A stretch of 64,000 nt of DNA from Streptomyces sp. YPW6 (GTDB lineage Bacteria; Actinomycetota; Actinomycetes; Streptomycetales; Streptomycetaceae), in contig NZ_CP076457.1 in NCBI RefSeq assembly GCF_018866325.1, positions 2,701,001 to 2,765,000 of the forward strand, given 5' to 3'. Shown here in pieces: positions 20,722 to 29,143 of this stretch (the first letter of the stretch is position 1; each line of letters opens with the position of its first letter). Position numbers and translations under genes: made by a program. The notes under the pieces are model-generated. The model searched no databases, was not told the origin of the DNA, and saw only the letters and a list, made by a program, of their open reading frames with translations.

Positions 20722-20785
20722 GCGGTGCAGCGGTGCGGCGGTGCGGCGGTGCGGCGGTGCGGCGGTGCGGCGGTGCGGCGGTGCG
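20722..20785. repeat. 8-base tandem repeat (gcggtgcg) x8 between convergent genes
   Basis: Eight head-to-tail copies of gcggtgcg, the first with one mismatch (gcggtgca). The segment cgccgcaccgccg just upstream (about 20697-20709) is complementary to the repeat, so transcripts from rocD can form a series of alternative hairpins, which probably serve as terminator. Copy number is likely to vary among strains. Confidence 0.85.
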
Positions 20786-20813
20786 GCGGCGGACCCTGCG
20801 GACGCGGCGGGTC

Positions 20814-22001
20814 TCAGAGGATGACGTGGGGCAGGAAGCGGGCGTACTCGTCCGTGACCGGCCCCGCCGACTCCCGGATGCCGAGCCCCGCCGCCTCGTC
20901 CTCGACGGTCCACGCGCCGAGCACCACCCGGTTGCCGTCGATCCCGGGCAGCGGGGCCAGCTCCTGGTAGCAGCACGGCTCGTCGCGCGGGACGGGCGGG
21001 GAGCCGGGGCCGTGCAGGTCGACCCCGGCTCCCTCGCGGCCCAGCAGCGGCTTGGAGGCGTACCCCGCACCGCCGGGTCCGGCCAGCTCGCGGGGGCCGT
21101 CGAGATAGGCGGGCAGCAGGTTCGGGTGACCGGGATACAGCTCCCAGAGGATCGCCAGCAGCGCCTTGTTGGAGAGCAGCATCTTCCAGGCGGGCTCGAT
21201 CCAGCAGGTGGTGCCGGAGCCGCCGCCGTTGTCGAGGGTGTCCAGCACCTGCGGGCCGAAGCGGTCCGTGGCCAGCCACTCCCAGGGGTAGAGCTTGAAG
21301 CAGCTGCGGATGAACCGCAGCCGGTCGTCGACGAACCGGCCCGACAGCCGGTCCCAGCCGATCTCCTCGACGGACAGCGCGTGCGTCTCCAGGCCCGCCT
21401 GGTCGGCGGTCTCGCGCAGGTACGCGACCGTCATCAGGTCCTCGCCGATCTCGTCGCCGTCGGAGTGGGCGAAGTGCAGCGGGCCCGGCGGGAGCAGGGG
21501 CGCCTGCCGCTTCCAGGCGTCGACGAGCCGCTCGTGCAGGGAGTTCCACTGGTCGGCCCCGGGGAACCGGTCCTCCATCCAGAACCACTGCGCGCTCGCC
21601 GCCTCCACCAGCGAGGTCGGGGTGTCGGCGTTGTACTCCAGCAGCTTCGCCGGGCCACTCCCGTCGTACCGCAGGTCGAACCGCCCGTACACGGAGGGCA
21701 GTTCGGCGCGGCGGCGCCAGGACTCGGCGACGAGCCCGGCCAGTCGCGGTTCGGTGATGCCGAGGTCGGCGAACCGGTCGTGCTCGACGATGTGCGCGGC
21801 GGCGGCCAGGCTCATCGTGTGCAGCTCCTCGACGACCTCCTCCAGCGCCTCGACCTCGGGCAGCGAGAAGACGTAGTAGGCGCTCTCGTCCCAGTACGGC
21901 CGGAGCGAGTCGTCCGGGTAGCGGGTGAGCGGGTAGACGACGCCCTGCGACTCGACGGTCTCCTGCCAGCCGGGGCGCGGCTCGATCGTGCGGCGCTCCA
22001 T
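20814..22001 (-). CDS. glutathionylspermidine synthase family protein (YgiC/YjfC-like ATP-grasp)
   Basis: 395 residues. Landmark segments of the Gsp synthase C-terminal ATP-grasp domain are YDGSGPAKLLEYNADTPTSLVEA, DRLRFIRSCFKLYPWEWL, WIEPAWKMLLSNKALLAILW and YASKPLLGREGAGV. The amidase domain of true GspS is absent, as in E. coli YgiC. It likely ligates an amine to a peptide or thiol carboxylate using ATP; the substrate is unknown. Streptomyces uses mycothiol rather than glutathione, so a glutathionylspermidine product is unlikely. Starts five bases after the lipoprotein gene, forming an operon. Confidence 0.88.
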   Translation of the reverse strand: MERRTIEPRPGWQETVESQGVVYPLTRYPDDSLRPYWDESAYYVFSLPEVEALEEVVEELHTMSLAAAAHIVEHDRFADLGITEPRLAGLVAESWRRRAELPSVYGRFDLRYDGSGPAKLLEYNADTPTSLVEAASAQWFWMEDRFPGADQWNSLHERLVDAWKRQAPLLPPGPLHFAHSDGDEIGEDLMTVAYLRETADQAGLETHALSVEEIGWDRLSGRFVDDRLRFIRSCFKLYPWEWLATDRFGPQVLDTLDNGGGSGTTCWIEPAWKMLLSNKALLAILWELYPGHPNLLPAYLDGPRELAGPGGAGYASKPLLGREGAGVDLHGPGSPPVPRDEPCCYQELAPLPGIDGNRVVLGAWTVEDEAAGLGIRESAGPVTDEYARFLPHVIL

Positions 22002-22006
22002 CCCGC

Positions 22007-22312
22007 TCAGCCCCCGCCGGACCTAGAGCAGCCGAAGCCGCCGCGGTCGACCGCGGACTTGTCGAAGCTGCCGCCCTGCACCTTGCCGTCGTAACTGCTG
22101 GTGCTGCCGCCGTAGTAGTACGCGCCCCGGCCGCCGCCGGAACCGCCCGAGCCGCCGCTGCCGCCGCGGCACTCGGAGCTGGGCAGGGGCTCGCGGGTGG
22201 TGCGGTCGGCGCAGCGCTTGTCCGGCTCCGAGCCGCAGGACGTGATCGTCAGGGCGAGCAGCCCCATGCCGCCGAGCACGACCGTGCTCGACCTCAGCCT
22301 TCGTCCGGCCAT
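22007..22312 (-). CDS. small YgiB-like (DUF1190-like) lipoprotein
   Basis: 101 residues. A lipoprotein signal ends in TITSC (lipidated Cys at about residue 26). The mature part is Gly/Ser-rich with a run of GSGGS, a YYYGG stretch and a C-terminal VDRGGFG that resembles the terminal RGGFG of E. coli YgiB. ATG 22312 has GGGGGAGA 8 bases upstream, overriding a longer reading to 22489. It is immediately followed by the Gsp-synthase-like gene, the same partner arrangement as ygiB-ygiC. The DUF1190 assignment is by resemblance only. Confidence 0.75.
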   Translation of the reverse strand: MAGRRLRSSTVVLGGMGLLALTITSCGSEPDKRCADRTTREPLPSSECRGGSGGSGGSGGGRGAYYYGGSTSSYDGKVQGGSFDKSAVDRGGFGCSRSGGG

Positions 22313-22470
22313 GTTCGTTTCTCCCCCGTGATGCGCGATCGGATCCGGCTTCTCGTGCGCGCACCGCACAACCGGACCTCTTGTCAGACTAGTTCGACGC
22401 GCGGCCGCTTCGAAACCTGCGTTCCGCCGGGGGTTCCGCGGAGGTCCCGGCGGAGGCCCCCGCCGGGTTC

Positions 22471-23871
22471 CTACGGCAGCACCCGGCACAGGGCGTCCAG
22501 CGCGCCCGCCCAGGCGCTCTCGGAGGGTGAGCCGTAGCCGATGACCAGGGCGTCGCGGGTGGCCGGGGCGTCCGGGTGGCGGTAGCGGGACAGGCCCTCC
22601 AGCGCCAGGCCCTGGAAGGCCGCCGCCTGGATCACCGAACGCTCGGCGCCCGCGGGGAGTTCGAGGACCGCGTGCAGTCCGGCCGCGATCCCGCTGACCT
22701 CGATGCCCGGCGCGCGGTCCGCGAGCGCCGCGACGAGCTGGTCACGCCGGCGGCGGTAGCGCAGCCGCATGGAGCGCACGTGCCGGTCGTACGCCCCCGA
22801 GCCGATGAACTCCGCGAGGGTCAGCTGGTCGGGCGAGCCGCAGACCCGGTCGGCCACGCTCGTGGCCGCCACCACCTCGGCGGTCAGGTGCCGGGGCAGC
22901 ACCATCCAGCCCAGGCGCAGTCCCGGGGCCAGCGACTTGCTGGCGGTGCCGAGATACACCACCCGTTCCGGGTCGAGGCCCTGGAGCGCGCCCACCGGCT
23001 GCCGGTCGTACCGGAACTCCCCGTCGTAGTCATCCTCCAGGATCAGTCCGCCGGTGGACCGGGCCCAGTCGACGGCGGCGGCCCGCCGGTCCGGGTGCAG
23101 CGGTACGCCGGTGGGGAACTGGTGCGCCGGGGTCAGCAGAACGGCCCCGGCTCCGCGCAGCGCGGCCAGGTCGCCGGTCCGGGAGCCGCGCTCGTCCAGC
23201 GGCAGGCACGGAATGCGCAGCCCGGCGTCGGTGAGGAGGCCGGTGTGGAAGTCGAGGCCGTACGACTCGACGGCGACCTCCCGGACCCGCCGGCGGCGCA
23301 GCACCCGGCCCAGCAGCGCCAGGCCGTGGGCGAAGCCGGCGCAGATCACGATGCACTCCGGGTCGGCGTACACCCCGCGGGCCCGCGCCAGGTACTCCGC
23401 CAGCACGGTGCGCAGTTCGGCGCGGCCCTGCGGGTCGCCGTAGCCGAAGACCTCGTCGGGCGCGGCGGTGAGCGCCTTGCGGGCGGCCTTCAGCCAGGCG
23501 GTGCGCGGGAAGGCGGACAGGTCGGGCGTGCCGGGCTTCAGGTCGTACCCGGCCCCGGGCCGGACCGGCCGGGCGGGGGCCGCCGCCGGGTCCGTGCGGC
23601 GCGGCACGGCCCGCTGGGCGACCCGGGTGCCGGAGCCCTGGCGAGCGGTGAGCCAGCCCTCGGCGACCAGTTCGGCGTAGGCGTCGGCGACCGTGTTGCG
23701 GGCGACGCCCAGGTCGGCGGCGAGCGCCCGGGAGGACGGCAGCCGGGTGCCGGGGGCGAGGCGGCCGGTGCGCACCGCCTCCCGCAGCGCCGCCATCAGC
23801 CCGCTGCGCAGCCCCTGGCCGACCGGCTCCAGGTGCAGGTCCGCGCCGAAAGTGGCCCAGGAATCCGTCAT
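22471..23871 (-). CDS. MocR/PdxR-family transcriptional regulator (GntR HTH plus aminotransferase-like domain)
   Basis: 466 residues. Winged helix of GntR type at about 20-90 (TRLPSSRALAADLGVARNTV) followed by a fold-type I aminotransferase-like domain binding PLP (YLGTASKSLAPGLRLGWMV contains the PLP Lys). MocR proteins activate or repress a divergent neighbour, here the AhpD-like gene. No Shine-Dalgarno is seen before ATG 23871, and TATGGT lies 8 bases upstream, so the mRNA is probably leaderless. Confidence 0.9.
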   Translation of the reverse strand: MTDSWATFGADLHLEPVGQGLRSGLMAALREAVRTGRLAPGTRLPSSRALAADLGVARNTVADAYAELVAEGWLTARQGSGTRVAQRAVPRRTDPAAAPARPVRPGAGYDLKPGTPDLSAFPRTAWLKAARKALTAAPDEVFGYGDPQGRAELRTVLAEYLARARGVYADPECIVICAGFAHGLALLGRVLRRRRVREVAVESYGLDFHTGLLTDAGLRIPCLPLDERGSRTGDLAALRGAGAVLLTPAHQFPTGVPLHPDRRAAAVDWARSTGGLILEDDYDGEFRYDRQPVGALQGLDPERVVYLGTASKSLAPGLRLGWMVLPRHLTAEVVAATSVADRVCGSPDQLTLAEFIGSGAYDRHVRSMRLRYRRRRDQLVAALADRAPGIEVSGIAAGLHAVLELPAGAERSVIQAAAFQGLALEGLSRYRHPDAPATRDALVIGYGSPSESAWAGALDALCRVLP

Positions 23872-23918
23872 GGCAATGGACCATACCGGCGGGCCATCAG
23901 GGCCGTAGCGTCATCGTC
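23872..23918. promoter_or_regulatory. divergent leaderless promoters and probable MocR operator
   Basis: Only 47 bases separate the two start codons. Minus strand: -10-like TATGGT (23885-23880) with 8 bases to the ATG. Plus strand: -10-like TAGCGT (23906-23911) with 7 bases to the ATG. Neither gene has a ribosome-binding site. Two CCAT direct-repeat cores (ACCATAC and GCCATCA, 11 bases apart) are candidate MocR half-sites. Confidence 0.5.
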
Positions 23919-24434
23919 ATGACCACCACGCACGCACACCACCACGCCCCCGCCGACCTCGCCCCCGAGGAGCCGCAGCGGATCTCCGTCTCGCAGTTGC
24001 TCCCCGACGTCTACAAGGCGATGGTCCGGCTCGACATCGCCGCCCGCCAGGGCCTGGACCCCGTCCTGGTCGAGCTGGTGAAGATCCGCGCCTCACAGCT
24101 CAACCAGTGCGCGTTCTGCCTGGACATGCACAGCAAGGACGCGCTCGCGGCGGGCGAGTCCGCCGAGCGGATCATCCAGCTGAGCGCCTGGCGGGAGTCG
24201 CGGCACTTCTACACGGAGAAGGAGCTGTCGGCGCTCGCGCTGACCGAGGCGGTGACCGTGCTCACCGACGGCTTCGTCCCGGACGAGGTGTACGCGGCGG
24301 CCTCCGAGCACTTCGAGGAGACCGAGCTGGCCCAGCTGATCGCGGCGATCACCGTGATCAACGCCTGGAACCGCTTCGGCGTGACGGGCCGGCTGGCCCC
24401 CGGCCACTACACGCCGGGCGACTTCAAGAGCTGA
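23919..24434 (+). CDS. AhpD-like carboxymuconolactone decarboxylase family protein
   Basis: 171 residues with a His-rich N-terminus (THAHHHA). The alkylhydroperoxidase core has C64-AF-C67 in NQCAFCLDMHSKDA, the CxxC-x3-H active site that gives thiol peroxidase activity in AhpD. The rest (AERIIQLSAWRESRHFYTEKELSALALTEAVT) is typical of the family. Likely reduces peroxides or acts on an unknown substrate; regulated by the divergent MocR protein. No SD before the ATG. Confidence 0.9.
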   Translation: MTTTHAHHHAPADLAPEEPQRISVSQLLPDVYKAMVRLDIAARQGLDPVLVELVKIRASQLNQCAFCLDMHSKDALAAGESAERIIQLSAWRESRHFYTEKELSALALTEAVTVLTDGFVPDEVYAAASEHFEETELAQLIAAITVINAWNRFGVTGRLAPGHYTPGDFKS

Positions 24435-24456
24435 CGGCGAGGCGGCCGGGCGGCCG

Positions 24457-25446
24457 TCAGAACGGGCGGCCGTACGGGTCGAAGTGCGACACGGCGACGT
24501 CGAGGATCTCCTCGTGGCGCGGCCAGTCGCTCTCGGGAGCGGCGACCAGCACCGCGTAGAGGCGGTCGTCCGACGCGGTGAAGACCCGCTCCACGACCCG
24601 GCGGCGGTCGCCGGACTCCTCGTGGTCGTACGCGTACACCAGCTCGGCCGCCTCGCCACCCTCCGGGTTGTCGACGGGGCCGATGCCGACCTCCTCGAAA
24701 CCGGGAGCTCCGCTGCGCTCGTCGGAGGCCCGGCGGACCGAGCCCAGGGCGGTGGCCCCGGGCTCGGCCACCCGGAACACCTGGATCAGCTCGGCACCGC
24801 CGGTGGTCCGGTAGAACACCCCGCCGGTCTCCGCCGAGCGTTCCTCCCACTTCTCGGGGACCGCGATCCGGAAGCCCTCCGCGTCGTCCAGGGCGACGTA
24901 CCCCGGCGGCGGTGAGCCGTCCGGGGTGGCGGCCGCATCGGACGGGGATCCGCCGGTGGGGTCGGTGCCCTCGGCTCCCGGCTCCGGAGCTGCCGGGTCC
25001 GCGGCCCCGTCGGCCGGAGCACTCGCCGACTGTCCCCGTGCGCCGTCCCGGCCACCGTCGTCCCCGTCCGCCAGGGTGGACCACAGCGCCGCCGCACCAG
25101 CGGCGAGGACGGCCACCGCGAGCCCGGCGGCCACCGGCACGAGCCGCTGCCGCGACGTCCTGGCGGCGGGCGGGGGCCCGTGGACACCGGTGGGGCTGTC
25201 GTACGGCTCCGGGGCATCGGCGCCGCTCCGCGCGGACGGGCCGGGGGTGGTGGTCTGCGCGTACGGGCCGGGGGCCGTGTTCTGCGCGTTCGGGTGGGCC
25301 CCCGGGGGCACCGGGGCCGTCGGCGGCACCGGGGGCACGGGCGGCACCACCGGGGCGGCCACGGGCGGCGGCGGTCCGTCGGCGCGCGGCTCGTCCGTCT
25401 CCCAACTCTGGGACTCGTCGTTCCAGCGCACCCCTCCCCCGGCCAT
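24457..25446 (-). CDS. single-pass membrane protein with extracytoplasmic PsbP/LpqN-like domain
   Basis: 329 residues. Cytoplasmic Pro/Ala-rich N-terminal 100 residues (PPVPPVPPTAPVPPGA), one membrane helix at about 108-126 (LVPVAAGLAVAVLAAGAAALW), an acidic linker and an external domain of about 145 residues beginning GYVALDDAEGFRIAVPEKW and containing VFYRTTGGAELIQVF. This type of domain occurs at the outer end of some Streptomyces Ser/Thr kinases. Starts 3 bases after the GDHN-motif small protein; third gene of that operon. Function unknown. Confidence 0.75.
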   Translation of the reverse strand: MAGGGVRWNDESQSWETDEPRADGPPPPVAAPVVPPVPPVPPTAPVPPGAHPNAQNTAPGPYAQTTTPGPSARSGADAPEPYDSPTGVHGPPPAARTSRQRLVPVAAGLAVAVLAAGAAALWSTLADGDDGGRDGARGQSASAPADGAADPAAPEPGAEGTDPTGGSPSDAAATPDGSPPPGYVALDDAEGFRIAVPEKWEERSAETGGVFYRTTGGAELIQVFRVAEPGATALGSVRRASDERSGAPGFEEVGIGPVDNPEGGEAAELVYAYDHEESGDRRRVVERVFTASDDRLYAVLVAAPESDWPRHEEILDVAVSHFDPYGRPF

Positions 25447-25449
25447 CGG

Positions 25450-25857
25450 TCAGCCTCCCAGCAGCGCGGACAGCGCCTCGGCCACGGCCACGCCGGACGC
25501 CAGAGTTCCGGTGAGAGCGCCGGCGGCGTCGAGCGCCCTCTGGAGGCGGGCCAGACGGCCCGGCTCCGCGGCGCCCGCCGTCTCGATCTCGTCCGACACC
25601 GAGACCAGCTCCGCGTCGAGGGCCTGAGTGGTGTCGGTGGTCACGAACCGGGCGAGGTCGGCGCGCAGTTCCCGCACGGCCCGCAGCAGTTCGGCCTGGG
25701 TCGCGTCGGCGGGCCCGGCGTGCTGGTGCTGGGTGACGGTGTTGTGGTCGCCGACGGCGAAGGCACTACCGGTCACCGAGCCGATGTGCACGGCAGGCCC
25801 GGGGCGCTCGTCGGGGGCCGGCCCCGGGAGGGGTGCCGGGCTGGGTCCGGGGGTCAT
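25450..25857 (-). CDS. small protein with N-terminal VHIG-GDHN motif and hydrophobic C-terminus, unknown
   Basis: 135 residues, not recognised as a named family. Pro-rich first 20 residues, then V23-H-I-G26 and S31-AFAVG-D37-H-N39-TV, a short beta-prone motif also found at the end of the upstream 620-residue protein. Residues 55-105 form charged amphipathic helices (AELLRAVRELRADLARFV). The C-terminus is a Gly/Ala-rich hydrophobic segment (AGALTGTLASGVAVAEALS). The G-D-H-N core resembles RHIM-type amyloid motifs (I/V-Q-I/V-G-x-x-N), but Q is absent. Overlaps the 620-residue gene by 4 bases (ATGA). An adaptor role is only a hypothesis. Confidence 0.7.
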   Translation of the reverse strand: MTPGPSPAPLPGPAPDERPGPAVHIGSVTGSAFAVGDHNTVTQHQHAGPADATQAELLRAVRELRADLARFVTTDTTQALDAELVSVSDEIETAGAAEPGRLARLQRALDAAGALTGTLASGVAVAEALSALLGG

Positions 25858-27716
25858 GTCTCTCCTCTTCTCGGCTTCCGGTCCGGGGCTGCGCCCGGAC
25901 TCCGCCCCGAGCCGGGGCTCTTCCTCGTACCGGGACCGGCCGGGGCGGCCGGACCGGAGCGCCGGATGTCGTTGTGGTCGCCGATGCCGATCGCACTGTC
26001 CTTCGCGGACTCGATGAACACACCGCCCGCACCGATGTGGACGGTCTTCTGCTCGAACTCGTCGGTCTCGTAGCCGGCTTCGCGCAGGGCGAGCCGGACG
26101 CCGCCGTTCACCCGGTCCTCGATGCTCTGGAGATACCGGTCGACATCCATGTCCTGGAAGAGCGACGCCGCGTCGTCGGCGCCCAGCTCCCGGACGGAGA
26201 ACGCGGGGCCTTCGGCCAGCGCACCGGCGTTCCCGGCCGTGAGCAGCTTCCAGGCGCTCGCCGCACCCCGGCCCAGGACGACGAGCGCGTGCACCGCCGA
26301 GGCGGGGGTACGGGTCAGCGCCCAGACCGCCTTGCCGAACGCGTTGTTGTTGCGGTGCCGGTGGGCGGCCCGGTCGGCCTCACGGAACAACGTGTGCACC
26401 GGCTTCAGGACGTGCGGGGCGACCTCCAGCATCAGCATCCCGCCCTGGGTGTGCACCCGGACGAAGACGGTGACGACGACCTGCTCGCTCCAGCCGCCGA
26501 CCCGGATGCGCAGGAAGTGCCGTCGGCCCTCGCCGCCCTCCTCGACGGCGCGGCCCCGGTGCTGCTCGAACGCGCCGGGTCCATAAGGGGCGTCCACCCG
26601 CCGGGGCAGGCCCGCCGCCGGCAGGAAGACGCACTCGTCGACCACCAGCTCGCGCAGCCGGTCCCGGACGGCGGCCGCGCCTTCGGGGGAGCCGTGCGGG
26701 GAGGGCACCCGCAGCGCCTCCAGCAGGGGCACGATCCGGCGCAGGATCCGGGCGTTGTCGAGCGGCTCGGCCGGGGCGCCCTCACGGGGCCGGAGCTCCA
26801 CGGCGAGGTTCCAGGGTCGGTAGGGCGTTCCCGCGCCGCAGAACGGGTTCTCCTCCGCATACAGGACGAGCGGGGCGTGCTGCTCCAGCCGGATGCGCCG
26901 CTGGAGCCGCCGGAAGCGCTCGCCCGGACCGCGTTCGGCCGGGTCGGCCGCGAGGTCGGGGAAGCTCTTCCGGGACAGCTCCCGGGCCATCAGCTTGGCG
27001 AACTGCCCCCGCTGGAGCCCGACCAGGCCCGCGATGACGGCGAGGAAGAAGAGCGCCACCCAGGCGGACCCCGCGCCGGACCCGTCGGAGACGCTGCCCG
27101 TGAGCAGCGAGACACCCACGTCGGAGGCGTCCGGCAGGCTGTCGCCGAACCCGCCGGAACCGGAGAACCCGGGGCCATAGGGGTCGTACGAGGTGGAGGC
27201 GCCGAAGGAGCCGTACGGTTCGGAATCGTCCTCGAACAGGCCGAGAACCGCGCTGCCGAGCACCAGGAACCCGATGAGGACCAGCGAGATACGCCCGTAC
27301 CAGCGCATCAGGAAGGCGAGCACCCGCCGGTACACCGGGGGTTCGCCCGCCGGGCCGCGGACCCAGGGTGCGAGGGCCAGCAGCACCCCGGGGAAGAACA
27401 TCGCGGCGACGATGCCCCCGGAGAGGACGGCGCCGAGCAGCCAGGCCGCCAGGATGCCCGCGGCCCACCCCAGCTGGGTACGGCGGGCGCGCAGGGCGTG
27501 GGCGAGGACCCGGGCGGCGTCGAAGCCCGCCGACGGGGCGATGAGGCGCTGCTCCTGGACGTACAGCTGCTCGATCACCGCGTCCCGGTAGCCGTCGTGC
27601 AGATGGACCCCGGCGCACAGCAGTCGGCTCGCCTCGCTCGCGGCGGGGTGCACGGGCGGCTTCCCGAGCAGATCGTCCTGGCCCTGCGACGGCCGCGGCA
27701 CGGCGTTGTCGGTCAC
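25854..27716 (-). CDS. polytopic membrane protein with C-terminal VHIG-GDHN motif, unknown
   Basis: 620 residues. Probably four membrane helices (about 83-104, 105-120, 141-163, 218-237) with a Gly/Ser/Tyr-rich loop between the third and fourth. A long soluble region follows: one folded part about 255-470 (RLQRRIRLEQHAPLVLYAE, HFLRIRVGGWSEQVVV, MLMLEVAPHVLKPVHTLF), a helical part, then VHIG at 559-562 and S574-AIGIG-D580-H-N582, and a basic Pro-rich tail. GTG 27716 follows GAGGAG. First gene of the three-gene unit. No enzyme motif was found. Confidence 0.75.
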   Translation of the reverse strand: MTDNAVPRPSQGQDDLLGKPPVHPAASEASRLLCAGVHLHDGYRDAVIEQLYVQEQRLIAPSAGFDAARVLAHALRARRTQLGWAAGILAAWLLGAVLSGGIVAAMFFPGVLLALAPWVRGPAGEPPVYRRVLAFLMRWYGRISLVLIGFLVLGSAVLGLFEDDSEPYGSFGASTSYDPYGPGFSGSGGFGDSLPDASDVGVSLLTGSVSDGSGAGSAWVALFFLAVIAGLVGLQRGQFAKLMARELSRKSFPDLAADPAERGPGERFRRLQRRIRLEQHAPLVLYAEENPFCGAGTPYRPWNLAVELRPREGAPAEPLDNARILRRIVPLLEALRVPSPHGSPEGAAAVRDRLRELVVDECVFLPAAGLPRRVDAPYGPGAFEQHRGRAVEEGGEGRRHFLRIRVGGWSEQVVVTVFVRVHTQGGMLMLEVAPHVLKPVHTLFREADRAAHRHRNNNAFGKAVWALTRTPASAVHALVVLGRGAASAWKLLTAGNAGALAEGPAFSVRELGADDAASLFQDMDVDRYLQSIEDRVNGGVRLALREAGYETDEFEQKTVHIGAGGVFIESAKDSAIGIGDHNDIRRSGPAAPAGPGTRKSPGSGRSPGAAPDRKPRRGET

Positions 27717-27876
27717 GGCTCCTCATCCCCCGGTACTCGGCGCTGATCACGGTACCCAGCCGAACGGAGAGGGGTGGGCCGAAGATCGAAAGGGGCCAAC
27801 ATATGTGAGGAGAGAGCCCACAGGCGAGGGGATTCTCGGCCAGGTCCCGCCCGGCGCGGAGGTGGGCAGGAACGCG

Positions 27877-27914
27877 CGAGCGCCCCCGGCAGCGGGTGCT
27901 GCCGGGGGCGCTCG
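27877..27914 (-). terminator. intrinsic terminator downstream of mdh
   Basis: 17-bp perfect stem cgagcgcccccggcagc (27877-27893) with gctgccgggggcgctcg (27898-27914) and a 4-base loop, 23 bases past the mdh stop. It also separates mdh from the GDHN operon; the rest of 27717-27876 holds that operon's promoter. Confidence 0.85.
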
Positions 27915-27937
27915 GTGTACCGCGGGTGCGGGCTCGC

Positions 27938-29044
<1,107 letters not shown>

Positions 29045-29095
29045 CTATCGGACCCGGCCGGGCCGGACCGCCCGCCCCCCTGTGGCACCGCGCAC

Positions 29096-29137
29096 AGACG
29101 GTCACACACCGCACGCGCGTGCGGTGTGTGACCGTCT
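29096..29137. terminator. 42-base perfect palindrome, terminator of the XRE gene
   Basis: Half-site from 29096 is agacggtcacacaccgcacg plus c; the second half, 29117-29137, is its exact reverse complement. It lies 7 bases past the stop of the XRE/DUF2690 gene. A stem of 19 bp or more with a tiny loop can form. Its perfect dyad could also bind a protein. Confidence 0.75.
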
Positions 29138-29143
29138 CGCCCG

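Noticed and set aside
22313..22489. Longer start for the YgiB-like lipoprotein
   Set aside because: It would bury the lipoprotein signal 59 residues inside; the ATG at 22312 has a good ribosome-binding site.
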